Positions 34,534-44,357 of a DNA stretch of 64,000 bases are shown here, one piece after another; the first letter of the stretch is position 1; each line of letters opens with the position of its first letter. The notes below the pieces were generated by a model. The model ran no database searches. It saw only the letters and a program-made list of their open reading frames with translations, and had not been told where the DNA came from. The translations under genes and the position numbers were made by a program. The DNA is from Paraphaeosphaeria minitans (taxonomy: Eukaryota > Ascomycota > Dothideomycetes > Pleosporales > Didymosphaeriaceae), in contig WJXW01000007.1 in NCBI GenBank assembly GCA_015832175.1, positions 1,674,001 to 1,738,000 of the forward strand. The letters are read 5' to 3'.

Positions 34534-35121
34534 GAGATCCGCTACAGCAACGAAGACGTCGAAGAGAACGTTAATCTACAAGCGGAGGTCCTGCACGCTG
34601 TTAAAATTAACTAGACGCCTGGGCGATTGTTCGAGAAGTGTTGGTTCTACAAGAAAGTGGGTTGTCCTCATGGCAAAGACATGATCACTGATGGTCTTTA
34701 CCGTCGCTACTCTAACAAAAAGCTTACTACTCAAGATATCATAGACTACTGTCTTCTGGCCCTTGCTAGACTCGACCCGTCTAACGTCCATGACAAGAAG
34801 CTTGGCGAGTTGATCCAGGACTTGATCCATGGTGATGAGATCGACAACTCAGGGGAAGATGAGTACTGTGAGCGTTACCATGTGCACGCCATTACGCATA
34901 GCGTTCGCATTTGTTAAAAGAAGCTGACAAACGCGGCCGAACCCGAGCAGGACGTCCCGGACTTGTACCGCGGCTGTCTACATTGCAAGCAAGGCGTGTC
35001 TGCAGCCCACCAGCGTCAGGCGGAGATACAGGAGATTCTGACATGGTACAACGCTGAACTCACGAAGCGAGACGCTTCGTTTGCGTATGGTTTGGAAGCG
35101 GAGGACCTCGAAGACCTTTAA
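34534..35121 (+). pseudogene. Relic of the orphan family, C-terminal (Cys/His) module
   Basis: One reading frame runs from 34534 to TAA at 35119-35121 but is cut by TAG at 34612-34614 and TAA at 34915-34917. It resembles the intact gene at 36198-38468: HGKDMITDGLYRRYSNKKLT matches YGRDLVVDGLYSRYRDELTN, and YCERYHVH matches FCARYHTH, including the C-x3-H-x-H motif with a Cys eight residues later. Both internal stops are CAR-to-TAR type changes (one C to T each), as RIP makes. Similar start and first module were not found upstream. Confidence 0.65.
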
Positions 35122-36197
35122 GGTTGGGGTGAGCAGTCGGTACCCAGGCCAGGCGGTTTGATGAAAGATCCTTGGTACATGTCATGCGACACAGCACTTC
35201 TGGATGATCCCGTTACTAATATCGCTATAAGGTATCTGTCGATGTTTCTTTCTCTAAAGCTTGCTATTCTAACGGCCACTCCATCATAAGTGAATTGCAC
35301 TCAGACATGGCCGGTTTTCATAAGTGCGGTCTTTTTCATCCTCATGCAGCGATATTTGTCGTTGAGTTTGTGTATGAAGATGGCCCGAATTTCCGCGAAT
35401 CGAGGCCGTAACACCCAATGACAAGCATTTGTATTTCTAGAGGTTGAGATGACACTTGCATGTACGAGATTGCCTTAAGAAGCAACTTTCTGTAAGTTCA
35501 TCCTGCGATGACATGTGTTTTTGTCTAATTTAGCACCGTGAACAGCGTGCGCCTTGAAGAGAAAGCGTTGCGAGAATGATGCCAACAGTCTTTGAAAGTC
35601 ACGACTTCGCCGGCATGCAGAACACGAAAGTGTCGAACTTTAGATGCACGTTGCATTTGCGACTTTCTTAGACGTTAATGTTGCAGGAAAAGAGGCTTAG
35701 CTGATTCGGTGTGGGATGAAATGACCATTCTACCCTTGTACGGGCACCGCGTGTTGATTGGCCACGCACCATTCACTCTGTCCGCAGCTTCTCTCTATTT
35801 CAGAGTACAGCGTGCTCGACCAACAAGTCAACCGCCTCCACCACCCGGCTCAGCTGTACTCGAGTCTGTGCGCAGCTTCTCTCTGTTTCAGAGCAAAGCG
35901 TGCTCGACCAACACGTCAACCGCCACCACCACCCGGCTCAGTTGTACTCAAGCTTGTGCCAATTCTCAGAGGGTGCCCCGCTAGGTAAGTAGGTCCACTG
36001 CGCAAACATTTGAATAAAAGCAACGCGTTGGTTGAGAATATCTAACTCCCACGAGAACAATATCGGCGATCGATCGAGAGTTATCACGTCTCTTACACTT
36101 CGTCAAATAACACAGCGGTAAGCTCCTTGCCTGTCCACGCCAGTGCTAAGCTCACATCTGGTTGCAGAAGCTGCCCTAAAGAGAGGGCAACTGCAAC
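35122..36197. other. Intergenic; promoter side of the orphan gene
   Basis: About 1.1 kb, AT-moderate. The only structure is the 88-base tandem duplication listed separately. It presumably includes the promoter of the gene starting at 36198. Confidence 0.5.
35783..35958. repeat. Imperfect tandem duplication, 88-base unit, two copies
   Basis: The unit starting cgcagcttctctct at 35783 is repeated from 35871. The copies share long blocks (cgtgctcgaccaaca, caccacccggctcag) with about ten substitutions. It lies about 240 bases upstream of the intact orphan gene. Confidence 0.85.
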
Positions 36198-38468
36198 ATG
36201 CCGCCGAAACGCCAGGCGTCTGTAGCTAAGCTTCACGAGAAGCAGTCTAGAGTCGAACCGACAATCGATCCGGACATCAACATGTCTGATACCTCCGGCA
36301 CCGGAGAAGAGCGAGTGACAAAGAAGCAAAAGCTGTTTGCGCCCGAAGACACATCATTCAGCAACATTGAGGAGCATACTGGTAACCAGTCCGAGGACAT
36401 CGCGACAACCAACGAGGCGGCTGCCGGCGGCGAGGTTGTAGACGGAGCCGCGGCCGCCGCTGCGATCGATGATAATTCGGCATTAGTTCATTTAGCAGGT
36501 CTTGCTACTGTTCCAGCGCCTCCACAGGCCCCGCTTGTCGTGGTAAATCGCCCACTCGTGGACCGCGCACTCTTCCCGAACGCACCAGACCCAGCACGGA
36601 ATCAACAGGGAGCGCAAGCCTACGCAAACCTGGTCCATGGGAAGACGCTGCCCACTCGCGGTCCTCTCGCGTGTATAGGTACTAGCAAAGTCCCGGCACA
36701 TTTACTAAGTGTTATAGAGGACTATATCTTTCGTGGCCTCTCGCAGAAAGACTGCATGCCCAATTATATGGTTTATTCAGGCAAATCAACCATAACAATT
36801 CAGGCGATCTCGAAGATGATCCGAAAGTACGGAAGCGCGTGGTTCGAGGAAGAGGGTTTCGTACAGCCGTGGAAGGTGTATCTCCGAGAGGAAAGAGCCG
36901 ATTTGAAGACGAAGGGCATTTTGGAAGCACATCTGCCAGCATCGTATCCAGTAGGAACAGGCTATCCGCCGGCAGGATACCGGCCGCATGGCCGCCCAGT
37001 GCCTTTGTCTCACGCTGGCACTGGTACGGTTGGTGGACCTGACACGGTCGCTCGCCCTGCCACAGTCGCTGGAACTGCCACAGTCGCTGGAACTGCTATA
37101 GTCCATCGCCCTATTGCGGCTGGCCCTGCTACGATCGCTGGCCCTACTACGATCGCTGGCCCTACTACGGTCGCTGACCCTCTAGTGAATAGGAAAAGCC
37201 GAAAGTAAGTAGTAATTTTCTGTTCTGGTGGTTTTGTTGCTAACGAAATCAGAGCGCCGGTCGGAGCGTACTTTCATGCTCTTGTCCATACATACGATAC
37301 TCCGGGCGAAGACTTGAACGATACTTACCGCGAAAACGTATCCGAACACTGGGATGCCATGATCGATTCCGCGATGATAGATCTGTTTGCTAGTGATGGG
37401 AAAACCACTGGTACTGTATATCAATACCTAAGGAGCGACGACCAGAACTTGCGAGCCTTCTTGACCCCTCTCGATGCGTTCCCATCCCGTGTCGTTCTGT
37501 ACAAGGTGCTGAACTCCGCTTCGGGCCCCATGCTGAAGCGCGAAGCTCTTGTATCAGTGCCGCTCGAAAAGAAACCGGAATGGCTATGGGAACTGTATCT
37601 TGAGGCTCAAAAGATGGACTCATGCTATGGGAGAGACCTTGTGGTGGACGGACTCTATAGCCGCTACCGTGATGAGCTCACTAACAGGCGGGAGCTGAAG
37701 AGGCACGTGGTGAAAGTACCACCCTTTAACTTCGAGAAGGCCGTGAACCAGCAGTTGAATAGGAACAGTGCACAGGACAAGCCTATGCGGGACTTCCTCC
37801 TGGATGTCATGACCATGAACGGGCAGCTGAATCTGAATGATCCTGCAACGAAGCCGATCGCCGAAGCACATTCCCCGCCATATAGCTGCTTGGACGGTGC
37901 ATCGAAGGCGAATTTCTGCGCTCGATATCATACCCACGGAGAAGCTCCTTGCCGCACTATCCTCGCTCCCAGGGCTACGCCAGAGTATAACGCCTGGCAC
38001 TTCTACGAGAATCTAGCACCTTCGAAGCCAGAACTGTGGGATGGCTGCCAGAGTGTCGAAGATGCAAAAGAGATATTTCGCGGCAAAATGCAGGATGCCT
38101 TCACGGAGATACAAGAAGATCGTATGTGTCGGTCGGCAGTCCGTCTTGCCCGGCTTCCTGGCCTGCTTAAGGCCGAGATCGAACCAATCGGACAAATCTT
38201 CGCGTATGGCCTTCTGGGGAATAACCTTAGGGGCAAGCTGTGCATACCTCGCCACGATATGGAGCAATGGATAGGCGTGCTTGCTGGATACACGGAAGAG
38301 CTCAGCAACAACCGCAGCTGGAACGCCTCGCTGGATGGTCCCCTCAGCAAGGTCCAAGGGGTTCTGAAGCTTTTCCGAGCAGTTCACGAGAAAGGAGAGG
38401 TTGCGCAGTTACTCCAGACTTTGCCCTGTCCCTGCCTGGTGGTTGACCTCCACTTACTCAACAGCTGA
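36198..38468 (+). CDS. Orphan two-module protein: helix-turn-helix-like plus Cys/His module
   Basis: Two exons, 36198-37204 and 37253-38468, joined by a 48-base intron with GTAAGT, CTAAC and CAG; 740 residues. I recognise no family. The N-terminus is basic then disordered (PPKRQASVAK, TKKQKL). Residues 172-222 (VIEDYIFRGLSQKDCMPNYM, then ISKMIRKYGSAWF) look like a helix-turn-helix, a guess from pattern. A linker follows with hexapeptide repeats of the type AGPTTI, made by an 18-base DNA repeat. The second module has YGRDLVVDGLYSRY and, at residues 558-569, C-x3-H-x-H-x4-C (FCARYHTHGEAPC), which could bind metal. Three decayed relatives lie within 7 kb on either side, so this is the only intact member here. 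Nuclear DNA-binding is possible but unproven. Confidence 0.7.
37060..37185. repeat. 18-base coding repeat in the orphan gene linker
   Basis: Units such as gctggccctactacgatc recur in frame, encoding variants of Ala-Gly-Pro-Thr-Thr-Ile; an upstream half reads gctggaactgccacagtc. Length variation would preserve the frame. Confidence 0.8.
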
Positions 38469-39544
38469 GCTATATGACAAGCACTACTCATGGTAACTCT
38501 GGGGTAGTCGTTTAAGATCTTCTTGCGAGCATGGCATCCCCTGACTATGTTGTGTTGCATGCATTTGGCATTTGCTTTCGTGAGAAGGAAAACTGGGTAA
38601 ATTCAGTAGAGTTTAGATTGCTCCAATGGGGCGTTGTGTAGGAATACCCCAAAGTAAATAGCGGAGAGACAGGCAACAGCCTCGAAGTGACCATTTCTGC
38701 ACAGTTCTTGTACCTTTTGATGCGTTCCAATCGAAGCCGTGAAAAATACATTCGTGCAAACGTTTATTGGAACAGAACATGATCGCTGTAGATGCCTGAC
38801 GAAGATCAAGGAGGCTGATGAGGCTAGCCTTGCAAAACTTACGGACTGAAATTGATCACGATCACGAGATGTTTGGTTCCCTCGCAAGCATTCATGAATA
38901 GGCAGTCAACGAGCACATGGTACACGTGCTGCTATTGCCACGTCGGGCATTTAAGCATTCGATGTGCTTGCACTGCGAGCTCGCAGGCTGCGCGCAGCAC
39001 CGTCTGAACTCTCGCAGCGTGTTTATGGCTCGCTCTGTGCACTTTTTCGGTCCCTGCTAGTCGTTTCCATAGTAATAAGCTGTGTCTTATGCACTTACTC
39101 GACTATTCGCAGTTGGCCCCACATCCACAATGAGGCACGCCTACCACGACACCTCCTTGCTCCACCGTTAACTTGCGACGACCCCGGATAGCTTTTTGTG
39201 CCAACAATCTTTTTGACAGGCGACCGATTTTCGTCTCTTTCTGCTCGCACTGACGATTCCGACCACCGTGAGCCTCGCACGCGCCGCAGCCTCCCAGTCC
39301 CGCTGGCAAGCAAACCCAGTAAGGATACACTTAAAGCGCGTCCGAGAAAAGCCTTAATATCTCAGATCTTCCAGTCGTACACTTGCCAAGCACGTGGAAC
39401 CTGCTATCCTCGTGAAAGCATCCGCCTCCACGCGATACCGTCGGGTCTTTCAGACAAGAAGGTGAGCTTCGCTCCTGCAGAGCTGCTGTATCCATCTCAT
39501 GCTTATAGAAACACTCGGGCCTTGCGAGGTTAGGAACCGTCCAC
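38469..39544. other. Intergenic; no gene seen
   Basis: About 1.1 kb between the intact orphan gene and the second relic. Small open frames have no matching features. Confidence 0.5.
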
Positions 39545-40788
39545 ATGGCGACCTCCTTGCGGGGCAATACCAATACCAAGCGCAGGGCCGGGGCCACTGG
39601 TGAAGACAAATCGCAGAATCCCGCCGTCAGCACAGCAACAGCTACGATTATTAGTGGCTCCGATTCAGAAGCATATAGTTCAAAGCAGCCTCGAAAGAGG
39701 CAGAGGCGTGGTACCGATGAGGAGGAGCATATCGACCGCGAGATTGTAGCCGAGTCCACTAAGCGTGAGCCTGGTACCAGCAATGGTGACAATCAGGACC
39801 AGAGCAATAAAGAGGACAATGGTGACTTTCCAGACGTGGCACACAATGCAGTCTGGCAGGACGAGCAAGGCGGAGACGACGACCGAGCGGGACCTCATCC
39901 ACCCATCCCAGCCGCGACCGTACCTGCTACTTCAAATGTGGCTGCCGCACCTGCAAATGCGCTTGCTACCGTCGACCAGCGTTTCACCGCCCTGTGCCAG
40001 ATCTACCCTAACGTCCCTGATCCGGGCCAAGATCTCGCCAAATTCCAGGCCTTCGCCCAGGTGACGGAAGGCAAGCGTACATATGCCACGCATTCACCCA
40101 AGGATGATGTGGGCACGCGCAAGATTATTAATGGCAATCTAATTCCTGATTGCGCGCTTGTTTGCTCTACAACTACTTTTTCCAGGGCCTCACTTACAAG
40201 GAGTGCGAACAAGGATTCTTGCTGGCCGGGGGAGGGAGAGCAGGGGCTACTAATGTATCCAATAATGCGCTTTCTAAGTGTATGAAGCGCTGGGGTTCGC
40301 GCTGGTACGAAGACCAGAATCTGGTCTGGCCCTGGAGGCTCTTGAAGACGAACAAAGGGTTGGTTCAAACCTTGAGGTCGGTTGGTCTCAGCGCGAGGGA
40401 TTTCCCGTTGTCGACTGTTCGACAACCAGCAACAGTGAATCAGCAACCAACAGCAGTGAGCCAGCAACCAGTACGTGCGCACCAGCAAGCTTCGCCTATG
40501 AGCCAGCACCAGATATCCATACAGCAGCAACGAGCATCTGTGAGCCAGCAATCATCGCCTTAAAACCATCGCACAGCATCTGGAAGCCAGAAATCAGCGC
40601 CCGTGGGACAGCGGAGGTCGAGCAGGCTTGCAGCAAAGACGCCGAGTCCAAACATTGCACATGTACAGATCTCGGGCATAACGACGTCTGATGAAGAGGC
40701 ATCGGAAGAAGAGGCGTTTGGCGGAGAGACGCGGGATGGAGGCATAGATGGCAATGACCTTGCTAGCAACTTAGCTATCCTTATGTAG
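39545..40788 (+). pseudogene. Relic of the orphan family, N-terminal (helix-turn-helix-like) module
   Basis: The frame starts with ATG at 39545 (MATSLRGNTNTKRR) and runs through an acidic, NLS-containing region (KQPRKRQRRG), YPNVPDPGQDLAKFQAF (compare FPNAPDPARNQQGAQAY in the intact copy), and then shifts frame between about 40120 and 40160. The new frame gives LLYNYFFQGLTYKECEQGF and KCMKRWGSRWYEDQN, the counterpart of the intact gene's residues 172-222. A Gln/Ser/Pro hexapeptide-rich linker follows. TAA at 40561-40563 interrupts it; the same frame continues as NHRTASGSQKSAPVGQRR to TAG at 40786-40788. The second module is missing. One frameshift and one CAA-to-TAA-type stop make this a decayed copy; a rare intron at the shift is less likely because it would remove conserved residues. 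Confidence 0.65.
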
Positions 40789-42118
40789 TCTTTCGCCTGC
40801 TTATTCTAATTAGAGGTCGTTCTTCAGCAGTCACTCTTTCGACATTAAGGCCTCCGTCGTCGTAAATCTTTCATTATGCCTTTCTATGAGTGTCATAGGG
40901 GCCAAAATCTACCTTAACGGCCGCGGCGGTAATTATTTTGGAGCTGAAATTTCCTTAGCAATCGTAACGGGCCAGGGCCTTGCTGCTCCTCCCCTGGGAA
41001 TGGTACGTAAGGTTGAAGTGGGCCCAGAGCATTTACTACGACAAAATAGTAGACGGACGGACGACCTCTGCCTTATTTCGAAATTTTGACAATATGACCA
41101 TCACTAATGCTGAGTAGGATTAGTAGTACCATCAGAAATAGCAACCAAGAAACCACTAAATATTATCCAAATCTTCTGTAGTATTGATCTAAATTTCTGG
41201 GCTATTGTTATTTACAAAGCGCAGCTCGAGCATCGACCCCAAATTAGTGTCGTTATACCCGTCCAATCCTGGTTTTTATACAATATCACCAAACAAGCTC
41301 ATTTGTTCATAGAAATTGTTCTCCTTTGTGGTACAAGGTGGGTCAGGCCGCCACTACGGTAGCGCGATATCAACGTCCTCACGAAAACATTGCAACGCCA
41401 CCGGGCATCGTCCTCTCATCAAAGAACACCAATCCTTCATCTCTTTTATAGAAGGCTCTCCGCGAAGTCAAGTCACAAATTTGACGCGGACTCGACCGAT
41501 CTGCACGCCCTTCCTTTGGAGACGCGCTCTGACACGGTGCAACCCACATAATGCATCCCAATCCATCAGGACATTTCGTAATCCGTTCTCTCAGAAAACG
41601 CGTGCCAGGATTTCCCTCTGTTCTGCATTAAGCGTGCAGCTCGTGTTATTGTTCCATCGCACGGTGGTCTTGTCATCCTGGTGTCTAGCGTTACTGCTGT
41701 TATCTCTGTAGGTTGCCACTGCCAGACCCTGTTTGTTAGTTGCTGTTGCTATTTTGGATCTGAGAGTTGTTTCAGTCTCTGTTGCCTCAATGAAATTAAC
41801 GATGGAAAGGTTGTTGTGCAATGAATGTGGCACCTGAAGCGGGAGCATGAGCAGATTTCCGTGCGCTGTCATTATCGTTACTTTGGTGGAGCCAGGCGGA
41901 TATGGAATACAGCATCTCACACATACTGTTGATCTGTAAAATAAGTCGACAGTACGGGGCGATGGCTGTTCACGAACGCCAAATTGAAGCTGCCATAAGA
42001 AACGAGTTTTTTGAGCCCGTGAGCCGGCCAAGGCTTGGTACGAATCCAACTCATGTCATCTACGACGTAGATTACATGCTACTGGCACTCGCCGTGTGTT
42101 CCACCTACAATGACAGTT
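40789..42118. other. Intergenic between two relics; no gene seen
   Basis: 1.3 kb of sequence with many stops in all frames. A minus-strand frame at 41591-42049 has no resemblance to known families or to the orphan family. Confidence 0.4.
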
Positions 42119-43352
42119 CTAGCCAAACGCGCTTTTCAGGTCGAGTCGCTCCTCAAACACCCGCACGTTCCTCGAGGAGCACGAGCAGAAGATTGGCCTT
42201 ATCGAGAGGATATTCGAGCAGGTCCCACCACCGGCGGTTGCGATCCAGGGCATCGATGAATTCTCGACGATGGGAATGTATTGCTCGGCACCGTAATGAG
42301 GAACGAAGCGAGCCTCCGCCGCCGGGTTCATCAGCAACTCTGCCGGGTCGAGTCGTTCAGAGAGCGGGGCAAGGCGCGCCACCATATCATCGAAGCGTTC
42401 TTGTAGGATGATCTCCAAGGCTTGTTCTGCTTCTTTCACGAGAGGTGTGCTCGCATCGAACCAATGCCCAGCACTCTCTAGGCGAACCGGTGGATGGGGG
42501 TACCAACCATTGTGGTTCATGAGGAGCTTCTGGTGGTACAACTCGTGAACATTTCGCTCTGAATCGTAGGTAGCCGCCTGCTTCTTGTAGCAGATCTTTC
42601 CTTGGAGCAACACGTGGTGGTGGTAGCGGGCACAAATGCGGGGCTGTGTGCTATACCGCAGGCAATTCTTCTGGTCCCCCTGGATTTCATTGGTCATGGG
42701 GATCCGCAGCAATTTTCGGCCTTCAGGACGTCGAACAAGAAGCGACGGAACGGTGTACCCCACGAGCCATCAATACCAAAAGAAAGAGCCTCCTCGACGT
42801 CGAAATCAAGCAACCGGAGCCGTGCATTGGGGTCTCGGCGCATAGCAGACTGCTCCAAATACTGCCAATGCCACTCATCCAGGACCAAGTCCATGTGCTC
42901 AGCAGACCGCACGTCATAGGCGTACTTAAACTGTTCGTAGAGACGCTTCGCTATCCACTCAATTGCAATTTTTTTCAGAGCTGCTGGATTCAATTTTCGG
43001 AAGTCATCCCAACCCACGACGACATGGTTTTCTTCTGAGTCCTAGACGATCTCGTGGGAGGGTAGTCGGCCGAGCGGACCACCTGTCTTTGCTGAAGAGA
43101 AACACTGTGCAAAGACTCTAGCCACACTTGCGCTGGCCCCTATAATAGAGAGCTGACTGTGAAGCTGACCAGAGTCAAATGCCTGGAATCGTTCAGATAA
43201 TTTCGCCAAGGTATCCCGCCTAATCCAGGCATTGCCTGAGCCATCTCCTTTTGGATCTTGAAGCCGGACCAAAGCGTCTGGTAGCCAGATGACTCTTGCG
43301 CCACGCGGAGATATTCGTGGATAGTGAGGCTATTCCTGTTGGTGAGGTTCAT
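42119..43352 (-). pseudogene. Relic of the orphan family, C-terminal (Cys/His) module, opposite strand
   Basis: Three pieces in order on the minus strand. The first (from 43352) has TIHEYLRVAQESSGYQTLW, like TVYQYLRSDDQ. The second frame (from about 43272) has GSGNAWIRRDTL, TAG at 43042-43040, then MDLVLDEWHWQYLEQ, LRLLDFDVEEALSFG and PFRRFLFDVLKAEN, which match DLVVDGLYSRY, FNFEKAV and PMRDFLLDVMTMN of the intact gene. The third frame (from about 42763) has ICARYHHH with the C-x3-H-x-H motif and a Cys seven residues on, and a C-terminal part like the intact one. So at least two frameshifts and one TAG. The first module is not visible upstream on this strand. Confidence 0.65.
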
Positions 43353-44357
43353 GGATACCTGAAAGCTGTTTCTTGCCCAGAGAAAGCCAGCTTGAGATCA
43401 AGAGCTGATGATAACTTAATGTCATCGCTACGTTAATTCGTGACTTGCTTCGCTCGGCCTCGTCTACTTCCTTATATGTAGAAGCCGCACTACAGTTACT
43501 CCGCGGAGCTGAATAGAGACTAAGCGCATATGTCTAGACTTTAGGAACTCGAAAAGGGGGAAAGTAGAGAGCAAACTATAGAGATTAACACATTTAGTGA
43601 TGCCAACATCTCACATATAGTATTTTAGCGAGATCTAACTGTGTTAGGCCCGCTGGTGAACAGCATGGTTGAAAATCAAATGGTTCCGTATGTTAACTCG
43701 CCCCACTTATAGATGGCAATTTTATCACTTAAGGCCTATGCAGTCCCCCGTATACGAGGTTATAAACGCAACTCTTTATTATGTTTACAGGACCTGCTAG
43801 CCAGCTTAATTAATCTGCTTTGAATAATGAATTTCTTGATACTAGTCTTCTAGATTAGATATACTTTGATGCAATCCGCCTTACATATCTTCGTATAAAG
43901 GTTCAGTTATTGCTAGGTATCTAGACAGACGAAGGGAGTGACTAATAGTGCACCTAGGTCTAGAAACTCTTGAAGCTGTTGCGGCTTAGTATACGATGGC
44001 ACTTCCTTCTGGGGTTTGTAGTTCTATATGGTCAGAGAGCACCTTGGTTTCAATCACCTTGGTTTCAATATTCGTAGGTCATAAAAAAATCTCGCACGTG
44101 GTTGTGTCTAATCTAGTGCGTCATGGCGAAATAACCAGGGTCTTCTCACAGAGAGTGCGGGAGCGAATGGGCATCACGTTTCTAAGAAATGTAGCAAGTT
44201 GAGTGACTGCTTATCGAGAAAAAAAGATCTTCTGGGTATGACCACAAAGAAAATTTGCACCGTTAGCGGTACTGTCTACTGATAGGAGATTGAGAAGTCT
44301 TGAGGAAGCCAGAGCCTACATGAAACGGCTGGATGCCGATGCTCACTCACTCTACTT
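43353..44357. other. AT-rich stretch between relic and GT2; no gene seen
   Basis: Around 43500-44000 the sequence is AT-rich and full of TpA steps (for example ttaattaatctgc, tagattagatatac), which looks like RIP-affected or otherwise decayed repeat DNA. No coding exon is visible. Confidence 0.45.

Noticed and set aside
40120..40190. A possible intron (GTGGGC..TTCCAG) that could explain the frame change in the first-module relic
   Set aside because: The donor is weak, and splicing would remove the residues that match the conserved segment of the intact copy. A frameshift fits better.
41591..42049. Minus-strand frame of 152 codons between two relics
   Set aside because: No resemblance to the orphan family or to transposon proteins, and overlapping open frames on the other strand are similar in length.
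33000..44300. A large cargo-carrying transposon (Starship type) covering the island
   Set aside because: I found no tyrosine-recombinase captain gene, no terminal repeats and no target-site duplication in the window. The island could be part of a bigger element, but nothing here shows it.
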